Positions 54,145 through 64,000 of a stretch of 64,000 nt of DNA are shown here, one piece after another (position 1 is the stretch's first letter; each line of letters opens with the position of its first letter). The notes under the pieces were generated by a model, which had not been told where the DNA came from, did no database searches, and worked only from the letters and a program-made list of their open reading frames with translations. The position numbers and the translations under genes were made by a program. This DNA is from Methylobacterium radiotolerans JCM 2831 (GTDB lineage Bacteria > Pseudomonadota > Alphaproteobacteria > Rhizobiales > Beijerinckiaceae), in assembly GCF_000019725.1 (NCBI RefSeq), contig NC_010505.1:3227001-3291000 (forward strand), in the 5' to 3' direction.

Positions 54145-56046
54145 TCAGTACTCGCCGCCGATGGCGCGCCGCAGGGCCGCCGGGTCGACCTTCACGCCCG
54201 CGTTCTTCTGGACCTCGCTGATGTACTGGGACAGCACGTCATCGGCGAGCGACGCCTGGAAGCTCTGCGTGATCTGCTTGTCGCTCGGGCTATCGGCCAC
54301 GAAGGCCGGCACCGTCGCCGCCGTGACCTTGAAGACCGCGCGCGAATCGCCCGCGGCCGCCGTGCCGGCCTTGCCGACCGGGGTCGCGAAGATCAGGTTC
54401 ACGACGTCCGCCGTGAGCATGTCCTTGGCCTGGTTGCGCGCGAGATCCTGCGCCTCCTGCAGGTTGACGCCGACCTCCTGGGCGGCCGCCTCCATGGTCT
54501 CGCCCTTGTTGATCTTCTCGACGAGCTCGCGACCCTTGGCCTGAAGGCGCTTGGCGATCTCGGTCGCGGTCCAGCCAGCCTTCACGCCGTCCTTGACCTG
54601 ATCGAGGGGCTTGTCGTGGGCGGCGTCGATCCCGGTCACGTCGTACCAGACGTAGCCGCCGGTCTTGGTCCGCAGGGGCTCGTTGTCGCCGCCGATCTCG
54701 GCGCGGAACAGGGCCGGCAGGGTGGTCTCCGCATCGGGAATGTCGGTGACCCGCTGCCCGTCCGGTCCCTTGCCGTTGGCGTCCACGGCCTTCACGGTGA
54801 CGATCTTGAGGCCGCGCTCCGCGGCGATGTCGGCGAGGGGCTTGGCGCCGGCGCGCTGGTCCTCAATCGCGTCGCGGGTGGTCTCCATGGCGTCGCGGGC
54901 ACGGGCCAGGGCGAGGGCCTTGCGGATCTCTCCCTCCACCGCCTCGAACGGCTTCACCGTCCCGGCCTCGATCTTGGTCACGCGCAGCAGCACCGTGCCG
55001 AACCGGCCCTGGACCGGCTGGCTCACGCCGCCCTCCGGCAGCGCGAAGGCGGCGTCGGCGACGGCCTTGTCGAACAGCTCGCTCTTGGTCAGCGTGCCGA
55101 GGGTCAGGTCCTTCTCGTCGGTGCCGCGCTCGGCCGCCACCGCGTCGAAGGTCTTGGAGCCGTCCGTAATCGCCTTGCGGGCCGCCTCGGCGGCGGCCGC
55201 GTCGGGGAACACGATCTGCTGGATGGTGCGCTTCTCGGGCGTGCCGTAGCGGTCCTTGTTCAGCGCGTAGGCGGCGCGGGCGTCGGCCTCCGTGATCGCG
55301 TCGGGCTTCGCCATCGCCTCGGGCTCGACCACGAGGAGGTTGACCGACCGGAATTCCGGCGCCCGGAAGCCGGACTTGTTGGCCTCGTACCAAGTCTTGA
55401 GCTCGTCGTCCGTCGGATCGGGGATCTGGCCGGCCACCGAAGGGGTCAGCATCAGGTAGGCGGCCGCGCGGCGCTCGGTGGTGTAGCGGTGAACGGCCTC
55501 GCGCATGGCGAGCGGCACGTGCAGGTCCGACGACACGGCCTCGGCCAGCTGAAGGCGGGCGATCACCGAGCGCTGCTCGCGCACGAACAGGCCCTCGTTG
55601 AGGCCGGCGCGCTGCAGGGTCTGGTAGAAGAGCTGCGGCTCGAACTGACCCTGCTGGTTCTGGAAGCTCTTCTCCTCGTGGATCGCCTTGATCACCGAGG
55701 CATCCGGCACGGCGAGGCCGAGATCGTGGGTCTTCTGATCGAGGGCGGCCTCGGTGATCAGCTGCGACATCACCTGCCGGTCCAGACCGAGCATCCGCGC
55801 CTGATCGGGCGTGAGCGGACGCTTCAGCTGCGTCTGATAGCGCTGGAGCTGGTTCTGGTAGGCTTGGCGCACCTGCTCGGCGGTGATCGGCGTGCTGCCG
55901 ACCGTGGCCACCTTGTTGCTCGCGCCGCCGCGGAAGAACTCCTCGACCCCGAAGATGCCGACACCGGCGATCAGCAGCGTGAAGATGATCGTCAAGACGA
56001 TCTTGCCGAGCCAGTGCTGGCTGGCGTTGCGGATGCCCTGAAGCAT
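54145..56046 (-). CDS. ppiD: Periplasmic peptidyl-prolyl isomerase PpiD (SurA/parvulin family)
   Basis: A 633-residue inner-membrane-anchored folding factor. One membrane helix lies at residues 15-36 (KIVLTIIFTLLIAGVGIFGV), followed by a SurA_N-like domain (about 40-230) and a rotamase region at about 265-370 with IQQIVFPDAAAAEAARKAI. The parvulin active-site residues are weakly conserved, which is normal for PpiD. It is first in the operon with trpE and divergent from tpiA across 186 bp. In E. coli PpiD helps newly translocated proteins leave the Sec channel; secG is 11.6 kb of related context away on the other strand. The start at ATG 56046 gives the expected cytoplasmic stub. Confidence 0.92.
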   Translation of the reverse strand: MLQGIRNASQHWLGKIVLTIIFTLLIAGVGIFGVEEFFRGGASNKVATVGSTPITAEQVRQAYQNQLQRYQTQLKRPLTPDQARMLGLDRQVMSQLITEAALDQKTHDLGLAVPDASVIKAIHEEKSFQNQQGQFEPQLFYQTLQRAGLNEGLFVREQRSVIARLQLAEAVSSDLHVPLAMREAVHRYTTERRAAAYLMLTPSVAGQIPDPTDDELKTWYEANKSGFRAPEFRSVNLLVVEPEAMAKPDAITEADARAAYALNKDRYGTPEKRTIQQIVFPDAAAAEAARKAITDGSKTFDAVAAERGTDEKDLTLGTLTKSELFDKAVADAAFALPEGGVSQPVQGRFGTVLLRVTKIEAGTVKPFEAVEGEIRKALALARARDAMETTRDAIEDQRAGAKPLADIAAERGLKIVTVKAVDANGKGPDGQRVTDIPDAETTLPALFRAEIGGDNEPLRTKTGGYVWYDVTGIDAAHDKPLDQVKDGVKAGWTATEIAKRLQAKGRELVEKINKGETMEAAAQEVGVNLQEAQDLARNQAKDMLTADVVNLIFATPVGKAGTAAAGDSRAVFKVTAATVPAFVADSPSDKQITQSFQASLADDVLSQYISEVQKNAGVKVDPAALRRAIGGEY

Positions 56047-56232
56047 GGTCTGTGATCGAGTACCTTCGGCAGCCGCCCCGTCACCGGGCCGGCGCTGTCC
56101 CTGAGAGCCGACCGCGATAGACCATTCGCGTCCACAGGCAAAGGCTCGGGCACGCCGGGCCGTTTGCACGCTCAAGCTCGCTCTGGTAGGCCGCGGCAAC
56201 TTCGGAAACGCCGCGACGGAGCGAGGGCAGGA

Positions 56233-56994
56233 ATGACGCAGTCTGGGCGCAGGCCGCTTGTCGCCGGCAACTGGAAGATGAACGGGACCCGGTCATCCAT
56301 CCAGGTGGTCGAAGCGATTCGCGACGGGCTGTCGCCGGACCTCGCGTCCCGCATCGACGTGCTGATCTGCCCGCCCGCGACGCTGATCGGATCCTGCGTG
56401 GCGGCAGCGGCCGGATCGCCGATCGCGATCGGCGGCCAGAACCTGCATGCCCGCCCGAGCGGCGCCTTCACGGGCTCGATCTCGGCCGAGATGCTCGCCG
56501 ACCTCGGCGCCAAGTACGTGATCGTCGGCCATTCCGAGCGCCGGGCCTACCACCACGAGACCGACGACGGGGTCCACGCGAAGGCGCTGGGCGCCCGGCG
56601 CGCGGGCCTGTGCGGGATCATCTGCGTCGGCGAGACGATCGAGGAGCGCGAGCAGGGGCGCGCCCTCGACATCGTCCGCGCCCAGCTCGCCATCGGCCTG
56701 CCGAAGGGCGCGACCGCGGCCGACACGGTGATCGCCTACGAGCCGGTCTGGGCGATCGGCTCGGGGAGGACGCCGACGCCGCGCGACATCGCCGAGGTCC
56801 ACGCCTCCCTGCGGGAGATGCTCGACAAGCTCGTGGGCGACGAGGCGCAGAAGATCCGCATCCTCTACGGTGGCTCGGTGAAGCCCGGGAACGCCAAGGA
56901 ACTCCTGTCGGTGGACAACGTCGACGGCGCGCTCGTGGGCGGCGCCAGCCTCGTGGCGGAAGATTTCCTGGGGATCTGCGCCGCCTACGCCTGA
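56233..56994 (+). CDS. tpiA: Triosephosphate isomerase TpiA
   Basis: A 253-residue glycolytic enzyme that interconverts DHAP and glyceraldehyde-3-phosphate. Catalytic residues are K15 in NWKMNG, the histidine in VGHSERR and the glutamate in AYEPVWAIG. The phosphate loop YGGSVKPGN is near residue 215. The start is chosen at ATG 56233; the upstream frame contributes no conserved residues. Divergent from ppiD, followed by a convergent NTF2-like gene. Confidence 0.97.
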   Translation: MTQSGRRPLVAGNWKMNGTRSSIQVVEAIRDGLSPDLASRIDVLICPPATLIGSCVAAAAGSPIAIGGQNLHARPSGAFTGSISAEMLADLGAKYVIVGHSERRAYHHETDDGVHAKALGARRAGLCGIICVGETIEEREQGRALDIVRAQLAIGLPKGATAADTVIAYEPVWAIGSGRTPTPRDIAEVHASLREMLDKLVGDEAQKIRILYGGSVKPGNAKELLSVDNVDGALVGGASLVAEDFLGICAAYA

Positions 56995-57043
56995 GCGCGC
57001 AGCCGCCGTTAGGCCCGGGTGCGGCGCTCGCGCGCCCGGGTTG

Positions 57044-57502
57044 TCAGATCTTGAAGGCCTGCCGGGCGAGCAGCCGCCAGCGGCCGCCGTCGCTGTGCCA
57101 GACCTGCATCACGCCGATATGCACCGGTGACGTCTTGCCGACCGAGACCACCTCGCCGGTGAAGATGTGGCGCGCGATCGCGTCGTCGCCGACCACCGAG
57201 ACGGACCGGTCCGACAGGGTGATGTTTGGGAAGGCCGAGCGCCTGCTGGTCAGCGTCTCGATGAAGGCCGTCTTGTCCTGCACCTGACCGCTGGAATGGC
57301 CGTAGCTCAGCCCGTCGAGGACCAGGGCGTCGAGGGCCGGCCCATCCGCCGACAGAAGGGCCCTGGTGAGGGCGTCGACCGCCTGTTCCACGGCGGCGCC
57401 CTGAGCGGCATCGGATCCGCCCGCGGAGCCCGGGCCCGAGCAAATCAGGACGGGCACGGCGATGGCGGCGGCGGCGAGCGCCGCGCGGCGGGACACGGAC
57501 AT
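57044..57502 (-). CDS. Secreted NTF2-like (SnoaL/DUF4440) protein
   Basis: A 152-residue exported protein. The N-terminus MSVSRRAALAAAAIAVPVLIC has a twin-arginine-like signal, with a possible lipobox at the cysteine. The mature part folds as a cone-shaped NTF2 domain: AVDALTRALLSADGPALDALVLDGLSYGHSSG, then VQDKTAFIETL and VMQVWHSDGGRWRLLARQ. The family includes isomerases, ligand carriers and many unknowns. It is inserted on the opposite strand between tpiA and secG, which are neighbours in many alphaproteobacteria. Start at ATG 57502. Confidence 0.82.
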   Translation of the reverse strand: MSVSRRAALAAAAIAVPVLICSGPGSAGGSDAAQGAAVEQAVDALTRALLSADGPALDALVLDGLSYGHSSGQVQDKTAFIETLTSRRSAFPNITLSDRSVSVVGDDAIARHIFTGEVVSVGKTSPVHIGVMQVWHSDGGRWRLLARQAFKI

Positions 57503-57809
57503 GGCTAGCCTCCCGGACCGAGCGGCGCGTTCGGTAGGCCGCCCTTCCCCGACAGAGAGCACGATGCGCGGCCGAAGGCGAGGGTCGAAGCGGACAGCCG
57601 GCCGCTCGCGTCAGGTTGGCGACGGGCGACCGGTGGTGTATGTCGTCGCCGAATTCCGGCCGGTCCGCCCGAAGCGTCGCCCCCGAAGCTCTCGCCGCAC
57701 GCCCCCGTGCCCGGGAGGTTCGTGAACGATCGCGGGCCCCGGCCCTCGTGCGTTCGTCTTCCGGTGCCCGCTGCCGGCGCGCGGCGCTGAAGAAGACTCC
57801 GGAACACCG

Positions 57810-58232
57810 ATGCAGACCGTCCTGATCGTCGTCCACCTCATCATCGTGCTCGCGCTGATCGGCGTCGTGCTGCTCCAGCGCTCCGAGGGTGGCCTCGGGC
57901 TCGGCGGTGGCGGCGGTGGCGGCGTCGGCGGATTCATGACCGGCCGCGGTCAGGCCAACGCCCTGACGCGGGCCACCGCGATCCTGGCGGCCCTGTTCTT
58001 CACGACCAGCATGGTCCTCGCCATCCTGTCGCATCGCTCGGCGGCGCCCAAGTCGATCCTCGACACCGGCGCGCCGCAGACGTCCGGCCAGCCGGCCAAG
58101 CAGCCGACCGGTGCCGACAACCTGCTCGACACGCTGCGCCAGCAACAGGACCGGGCGCCCGCGAACGCTCCGGCCCAGCCGGCCCCGGCCCCCGCGCAGC
58201 CGGCGGTTCCGGAAGCGCCGCAGTCGCGCTGA
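57810..58232 (+). CDS. secG: Preprotein translocase subunit SecG
   Basis: A 140-residue inner-membrane component of the Sec translocon. Two membrane helices are seen at about residues 4-20 (LIVVHLIIVLALIGVVLL) and 51-68, with the SecG motif RSEGGLGLGGGGGGG between them. The C-terminal 70 residues are rich in proline, alanine and glutamine, an extension usual in alphaproteobacteria. It follows a 307-bp gap from the NTF2 start in which I see no gene and precedes pyrG by 156 bp. Confidence 0.94.
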   Translation: MQTVLIVVHLIIVLALIGVVLLQRSEGGLGLGGGGGGGVGGFMTGRGQANALTRATAILAALFFTTSMVLAILSHRSAAPKSILDTGAPQTSGQPAKQPTGADNLLDTLRQQQDRAPANAPAQPAPAPAQPAVPEAPQSR

Positions 58233-60017
<1,785 letters not shown>

Positions 60018-60059
60018 GGCCGCGGCGGCGCGCCGCTGCTCGCGCGGCGGCCCGCGGCC
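60018..60059 (+). terminator. Strong stem-loop between pyrG and holC
   Basis: GGCCGCGG at 60018-60025 pairs with CCGCGGCC at 60052-60059, and an inner CGCCGC/GCGGCG stem closes a seven-base loop. It starts right after the pyrG stop, so it could end pyrG transcription or protect its 3' end. It is not followed by a clear T-tract (CTATATCC), so intrinsic termination is only possible. Confidence 0.4.
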
Positions 60060-60075
60060 CTATATCCTCGGTGCC

Positions 60076-60528
60076 GTGACCGAGATCCTCTTCTACCACA
60101 TGCAGCGGCAGCCCCTGGAGAAGGTGCTGCCGAACCTCGTCGAGCGCTCGCTGGACCGCGGCTGGCAGGCCGCGATCCAGGCGGCCAGCGAGGAACGGCT
60201 GCAGGCGCTCGACGACCACCTCTGGACCTATTCCGACGAGAGCTTCCTGCCGCACGGCACCGACCGCGAGCCCGACGCCGCGAGTCAGCCGGTGGTGCTC
60301 ACGCTCCGGGACGTGAATCCCAACACGGCCTCGATCCGCTTCCTCGTGGAGGGCGCCGACCTGCCGCCCGACGCCGGGCAGTACGAGCGGATCTGCATCC
60401 TGTTCGACGGGACCGATCAGGACGCCCTCCTGCGCGCCCGCGAGCAGTGGAAACAGGCCAAGGACGCCGGCCACGCGGTGGCCTACTGGCAGCAGGACGA
60501 TACCGGACGCTGGAACAAGAAGGCTTGA
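60076..60528 (+). CDS. holC: DNA polymerase III chi subunit HolC
   Basis: A 150-residue clamp-loader accessory protein that links the polymerase III holoenzyme to single-strand-binding protein. EILFYHMQRQPLEKVLPNLVERSL at the N-terminus, LWTYSDESFLPHG near 48 and CILFDGTDQDALLRAREQWK near 115 are family blocks. The start is a GTG at 60076. The stop overlaps the S10 peptidase ATG by one base (TGATG), so the two genes are coupled. In most genomes holC is near valS or pepA instead. Confidence 0.93.
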   Translation: MTEILFYHMQRQPLEKVLPNLVERSLDRGWQAAIQAASEERLQALDDHLWTYSDESFLPHGTDREPDAASQPVVLTLRDVNPNTASIRFLVEGADLPPDAGQYERICILFDGTDQDALLRAREQWKQAKDAGHAVAYWQQDDTGRWNKKA

Positions 60529-62120
60529 TGGTGCCCCTCCACGCACGTCTCGCGCGCGCCGCGCTCGCCCTCACCCTGGCTGTCGCCGCACCCGCCGGCA
60601 CCCTGGCCCAGGACGCGCCGCATCCGCATCCCGCGGAGAGCAAGCCGGCGCCGCGCGGCCCGGAGGGGCGCCGCCTCCCGCCCGATTCGACGACGAAGCA
60701 GAGCGTCACGCTGCCGGACGGCCGGACCCTCGACTTCACCGCCACGGCCGGCAGCCTGCCCCTCGTCGACGAGGCGGGAAAGCTCCAGGCCGAGATCGCC
60801 TACGTCGCCTACACGATGGCGCCGCAGGCCGGCCGCGAGCGGCCCGTCACCTTCGCGGTCAACGGCGGCCCGGGCGCCGCGTCGGCCTATCTCAACATCG
60901 GGGCGATCGGGCCCTGGCGGCTGCCGGTCGGCGGCGACAGCATCAGCCCGTCGCAGCCGGTGACGCTGACGCCCAACGACGGGACGTGGCTGGGCTTCAC
61001 CGACCTCGTCTTCATCGACCCCGTGGGCACCGGCTACAGCCGGGCCGCGGACGGGAACGGCAAGGCCTACTGGTCGATCGATTCGGACGCCTCGACCCTG
61101 GCGGCGACCATCGCCCGCTACCTGCGCGTCAACGACCGGATGGCGAGCCCGAAATTCTTCGTCGGGGAGAGCTACGGCGGATTCCGCGGCCCGCTGATCG
61201 CCGAGAAGCTCCAGGAGGAGATCGGCGTCGGCCTCTCCGGCATGGTGCTGCTCTCGCCGGTGCTCGATTTCGCGTGGCTGGAGACGCCGCGGGCCAACCC
61301 CTGGGGCTACGTGCTGAAGCTGCCCTCGCTGGCGGCCGGCGCCCTGGAGCGGGCCGGCACGGTGCCGACGCCCACCCTTCTCGGCGACGCGGAGGCGTAC
61401 GCCACCGGTCCGTACCTGAGCGATCTGCTGAAGGGGCCGAGCGATGCGGCGGCCGTCGCCCGGATGACCGAGAAGGTCGCGCCCCTGGTCGGCCTCGACC
61501 CCGCCCTGGTGCGCGCGCAGGCGGCGCGCCTCTCGACCCGCAGCGTCCAGCGCGAGATCGACCGCGCCGAGGGCCGCGTGACCAGCGCCTACGACACCGG
61601 CATCACCGGCTGGGACCCGAACCCGGACGCCGCCCAGTCGAGCTTCGAGGACCCCCAGCTCACGGCCCTCCAGGCGCCGCTGACCAGCGCGATGCTCGAC
61701 CTCTACGCGCGCGCGCTGAAGTGGCCGGTGACCAACATGCGCTACGAGCTCCTGAACAACGCGGTCAATCGCGGCTGGAGCTGGGGCTCGGGCCGGCAGG
61801 CCCCGGAGGTCCTGTCGAACCTCAAGGGCGACCTCGCGCTCGACGGGCACCTGCGCGTCCTCGTGGCGCACGGCTACACCGACCTGGTGACGCCCTACTT
61901 CGCCTCGAAGCTCCTGCTCGCGCAGGTCCCCGCCTACGCGGCCGGACGCCTGAGCCTCGCGGTCTATCCGGGCGGGCACATGTTCTACACGCGCCCGGAC
62001 TCGCGCGCCGCGTTCAGGGCGGACGTCGAGCGGATGTACACGGACGCCCTGAAGGTGCGCGACGCCGGCCCGACCCGTCCGGCCGGCGCCCCCGCCGAGC
62101 ATCTCAGGACCGCGCCGTGA
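60528..62120 (+). CDS. S10 serine carboxypeptidase, exported
   Basis: A 530-residue exported peptidase. The N-terminus MVPLHARLARAALALTLAVAAPAGTLAQ is a signal peptide; a proline/histidine-rich linker follows. The alpha/beta-hydrolase triad is S215 in VGESYGG, D452 in AHGYTDLVTPY and H484 in YPGGHMFY, with the oxyanion motif VNGGPGAASA near residue 111. S10 enzymes remove C-terminal amino acids at acid pH, presumably in the periplasm here. The ATG overlaps the holC stop by one base. It converges with the glycosyltransferase-like gene 22 bp away. Confidence 0.9.
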   Translation: MVPLHARLARAALALTLAVAAPAGTLAQDAPHPHPAESKPAPRGPEGRRLPPDSTTKQSVTLPDGRTLDFTATAGSLPLVDEAGKLQAEIAYVAYTMAPQAGRERPVTFAVNGGPGAASAYLNIGAIGPWRLPVGGDSISPSQPVTLTPNDGTWLGFTDLVFIDPVGTGYSRAADGNGKAYWSIDSDASTLAATIARYLRVNDRMASPKFFVGESYGGFRGPLIAEKLQEEIGVGLSGMVLLSPVLDFAWLETPRANPWGYVLKLPSLAAGALERAGTVPTPTLLGDAEAYATGPYLSDLLKGPSDAAAVARMTEKVAPLVGLDPALVRAQAARLSTRSVQREIDRAEGRVTSAYDTGITGWDPNPDAAQSSFEDPQLTALQAPLTSAMLDLYARALKWPVTNMRYELLNNAVNRGWSWGSGRQAPEVLSNLKGDLALDGHLRVLVAHGYTDLVTPYFASKLLLAQVPAYAAGRLSLAVYPGGHMFYTRPDSRAAFRADVERMYTDALKVRDAGPTRPAGAPAEHLRTAP

Positions 62121-62142
62121 CGCCCCCCGCCCGCCTGGCCGT

Positions 62143-63501
62143 TCACGCGTCGTCGAAGGCGAGGGCCTCGGCCGGGTAATCGACCATCGTCCGGCGCTGC
62201 GCGTCGGTGTTCTGCCACTCCCCGACCTTCATGTAGCGGCCCTCGAGATCGCGGACCTCGACCACCTTCCCGATGGTGGGGATCGACTGGAAGCCCTGCG
62301 GCCAGTTCGACGCGAAATAGAAGACCTGCTCGACGTGGTCCGAGAGGTGGCAGATCCCCGGTCCGAAGGTTCCCAGCCCGAACACGAGGTAGCGGCCGTT
62401 CACCAGGGCCGCGACGTCGGAGATCAGCGACTCGCTCTGGATCTCCACCGGCAGGCCGCGTCGCGCCGCGTAGGCCTCCACCTCGGCGATGACCGGGTTC
62501 AGCCTGTTCTCGAAGACGAGCTTGACCGAGCGGATCCGGCCCTCGGCCAGCAGCCGGTCGATGACCATCCGGTAGAACGCGAGGGGCGGTTGCGGGTAGT
62601 GCGGATCGACCCAGGTGCTGAAGATGTCGCCCGAGCGGATGTGGATCAGGAGCTGGTCGTCGGGCTTGGCCGGGAAGGTCCTGGGCAGGCCGTTGAACAG
62701 CGGCCGGATCACGCTCTGCACGATCGCGCGCGAATCCGTCGGTCCCCGCAGCGCGGTCACGCGCTCGAACTGCGTCGGGTCGAAGTACAGACCCGACAGG
62801 AAGTAGCCGTCCGGCGGCAGCGGTTCGTCCGGCGGGATGAAGGTGATGCCGTCGCAGGTCAGCCGCTCGGTCAGGAAGATCACCTTGCTGCGGTCGACCT
62901 TGGGGACCTTGATGTATTTCAGGTTGAGCGCCTTCGCGACCGACACCGCGATGATGTACTGGACGAGGCAGTTGCCGAAGGCGCCGTTCTCGAACAGCGA
63001 CAGGCCGACGAGGGCGCGGCTCGCGCGGTCGGGCGCCGAATGGAGATTGTAGGTGACGTAGACGTTGGCCCCGGGCTTCTCGTTCAGGAGCGTCACGTCG
63101 AGGCCGAGCATCGCCCGGAGGGCGATCAGGTCGACGGCGGCCTCTTCGGCGCGGACGGCAACGGGGACGATCCGGGCCGGCTCCGGCGCGGCGACCCGCA
63201 CCGCGCGCGCCCAGGCCCGCTCGTCGGGGACGATGGCGGCCACGAGGGCGTCCGGGGTCGCGCTCCAGCCGGCGAGGTCCGGCTCGATCCACGTCGCGCC
63301 GTCCTGCGAGACCGCCACGGCGACGTCGCCGGGTTCCGGAGGGACCACCCCTCCCCCCGGTCGCAGGGCGACGGAGTGGATCGGGAAACGGCCGCCGAGA
63401 TCGACTTCGAGCCACCTCGTACCCGCGTCCGATACGATCCGCGGGTCTCGGCCGGCCGCCAGATCGACGAGGACCGGGGTCGGATCGTCTGTCAGGGCCA
63501 T
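62143..63501 (-). CDS. Discoidin-like domain fused to a fucosyltransferase-like domain
   Basis: A 452-residue protein without a signal peptide. Residues 1-115 look like an F5/8-type-C (discoidin) domain: RWLEVDLGGRFPIHSVALRPG near 29-49 and VAVSQDGATWIEPDL near 62-76, the canonical W-x-x-VDLG and SxDGxxW pattern. Residues 165-452 resemble a GT11/POFUT-type fucosyltransferase fold: GNCLVQYIIAVSVAKALNL near 176 (compare the GNQLFQYA motif) and HIRSGD at 287-292, the nucleotide-sugar-binding motif. A late YLVFGLGTFGPGICHLSD block fits the family's C-terminal site. Substrate, acceptor and cellular role are not known; surface glycan synthesis is a guess. No sugar-nucleotide gene is adjacent. Confidence 0.7.
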   Translation of the reverse strand: MALTDDPTPVLVDLAAGRDPRIVSDAGTRWLEVDLGGRFPIHSVALRPGGGVVPPEPGDVAVAVSQDGATWIEPDLAGWSATPDALVAAIVPDERAWARAVRVAAPEPARIVPVAVRAEEAAVDLIALRAMLGLDVTLLNEKPGANVYVTYNLHSAPDRASRALVGLSLFENGAFGNCLVQYIIAVSVAKALNLKYIKVPKVDRSKVIFLTERLTCDGITFIPPDEPLPPDGYFLSGLYFDPTQFERVTALRGPTDSRAIVQSVIRPLFNGLPRTFPAKPDDQLLIHIRSGDIFSTWVDPHYPQPPLAFYRMVIDRLLAEGRIRSVKLVFENRLNPVIAEVEAYAARRGLPVEIQSESLISDVAALVNGRYLVFGLGTFGPGICHLSDHVEQVFYFASNWPQGFQSIPTIGKVVEVRDLEGRYMKVGEWQNTDAQRRTMVDYPAEALAFDDA

Positions 63502-63670
63502 CGGGTCTCCGGGAGCTTACCGCCCGCGCCGGGCGGGTGTCGGGTGCGGCGGTGCCTGCTCCGGGGCGCGGCAGTCAAGCCCGTCCGTGCCGCGGCGCGG
63601 CGCGGGAATCGGCCGCGATCCGGCGTCGCTCCGTTGTGTCCCGGCGGTCATGCGTCTACAACGACCGGGT

Positions 63671-63845
63671 GACGGTGCCCCGGCGACGGGGTGAAAAGGG
63701 AATGCGGTGAGGGGTCCGAGGCCCCGATTCCGCGGCTGCCCCCGCAACTGTGAGCGGCGAGCGCCCGCCAAGCGCCACCGGAGCGATCCGGGAAGGCGGC
63801 GGGCGCGCCGAGCCGCGAGCCAGGAGACCTGCCGTCACGACAGGA
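63671..63845 (+). ncRNA. Cobalamin riboswitch upstream of cbtB
   Basis: All core elements are visible in order: GACGGTGCC at the left, GTGAAAAGGGAATGCGGTG (63691-63709), GCCCCCGCAACTGTGAGC (63738 on), and the B12 box AGCCAGGAGACCTGCC at 63818-63833. It lies directly before a cbtB-type cobalt-transporter gene, the classic target; adenosylcobalamin binding should reduce expression. The exact ends are estimated. The remaining 170 bp to the left up to 63502 is a divergent promoter region with no gene seen. Confidence 0.95.
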
Positions 63846-63885
63846 TCCCGCAATGCCGCCGGTGGGGCGGCTGGAGACACTGCTG

Positions 63886-64000
63886 ATGACGACCCAAACC
63901 CTCGCCCCCGTCGCCGCCGGCACCCGCGCGTCGGAGCGCCCGATCGCCGTCGCGCTCGCGGCCGTGCTGGGCCTCGGCCTGCTGTTCATGGCGGGCTTCT
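63886..64000 (+). CDS. cbtB: CbtB-type cobalt transporter subunit (5' part, cut by window edge)
   Basis: From ATG 63886 only 38 codons are present. After MTTQTLAPVAAG the hydrophobic helix AVALAAVLGLGLLFMAGF matches the start of CbtB, a small one-helix protein that works with the membrane permease CbtA in cobalt uptake. A GGAG site lies nine bases upstream; an in-frame ATG at 63853 is an alternative. The adjoining cobalamin riboswitch strongly supports the call. cbtA is expected just outside the right edge. Confidence 0.82.
   Translation, partial: MTTQTLAPVAAGTRASERPIAVALAAVLGLGLLFMAGF

Noticed and set aside
52759..56055. Plus-strand open frame of 1098 codons
   Set aside because: Antisense to trpE and ppiD, with repetitive leucine/glycine/histidine composition; the real genes on the minus strand have complete catalytic motifs.

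Overview
The window is very GC-rich, densely coded alphaproteobacterial chromosome, most likely from Methylobacterium or a close relative (order Hyphomicrobiales). That placement is an inference. It rests on the close match of LepA, HslV, SecG and TrpGDC to that group as I remember it, on a ChvG/ChvI-HprK-EIIA locus, on a lipid A very-long-chain fatty acid cluster, and on the trpGDC-moaC-moeA gene order. I found no phage, insertion sequence, CRISPR array, rRNA or tRNA. Most of the window is chromosomal backbone.

Left part (1-26 kb). A bifunctional proline dehydrogenase (putA) runs off the left edge. A minus-strand catabolic group follows: an altronate/galactarate dehydratase-type enzyme, an MFS anion transporter, an Ldh2-type dehydrogenase and an M81 peptidase. 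Next come DUF1194 and DUF1223 proteins, then a block for very-long-chain lipid A acylation (ketosynthase, ketoreductase, SH3 protein, AdhXL-like reductase, LpxXL-like acyltransferase). After that lie an amidohydrolase, TerB, a YbdK-type ligase, a CYTH-CHAD protein, selB, and a two-gene remnant of the Nit1C cluster (MSMEG_0565-type glycosyltransferase and MSMEG_0570-type protein).

Middle (26-43 kb). hslV and hslU are separated by two chemoreceptors and a SulP transporter. An EamA exporter converges on the chvI-chvG-hprK-EIIA operon, in which no HPr gene follows. A HugZ-type haem-utilization protein, a small conserved protein with a clear intrinsic terminator, and lepA follow. Downstream of lepA is an 18-bp perfect inverted repeat of the REP type.

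Right part (43-64 kb). A PQQ-type sugar dehydrogenase and a cytochrome c form a likely periplasmic electron-transfer pair; the leader of the dehydrogenase folds into a hairpin that buries its Shine-Dalgarno sequence. A FAD oxidoreductase and a GT-C-like membrane protein are divergent. The tightly coupled operon ppiD-trpE-trpG-trpD-trpC-moaC-moeA follows, divergent from tpiA. Then come secG, pyrG, holC, an S10 carboxypeptidase and an unusual fusion of a discoidin-like domain with a fucosyltransferase-like domain. The window ends in a cobalamin riboswitch and the first codons of cbtB.

The strongest leads are the discoidin/fucosyltransferase-like fusion, the Shine-Dalgarno-masking hairpin, the rearranged lipid A cluster, and the orphan Nit1C pair. 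No completely new multi-gene system is evident.
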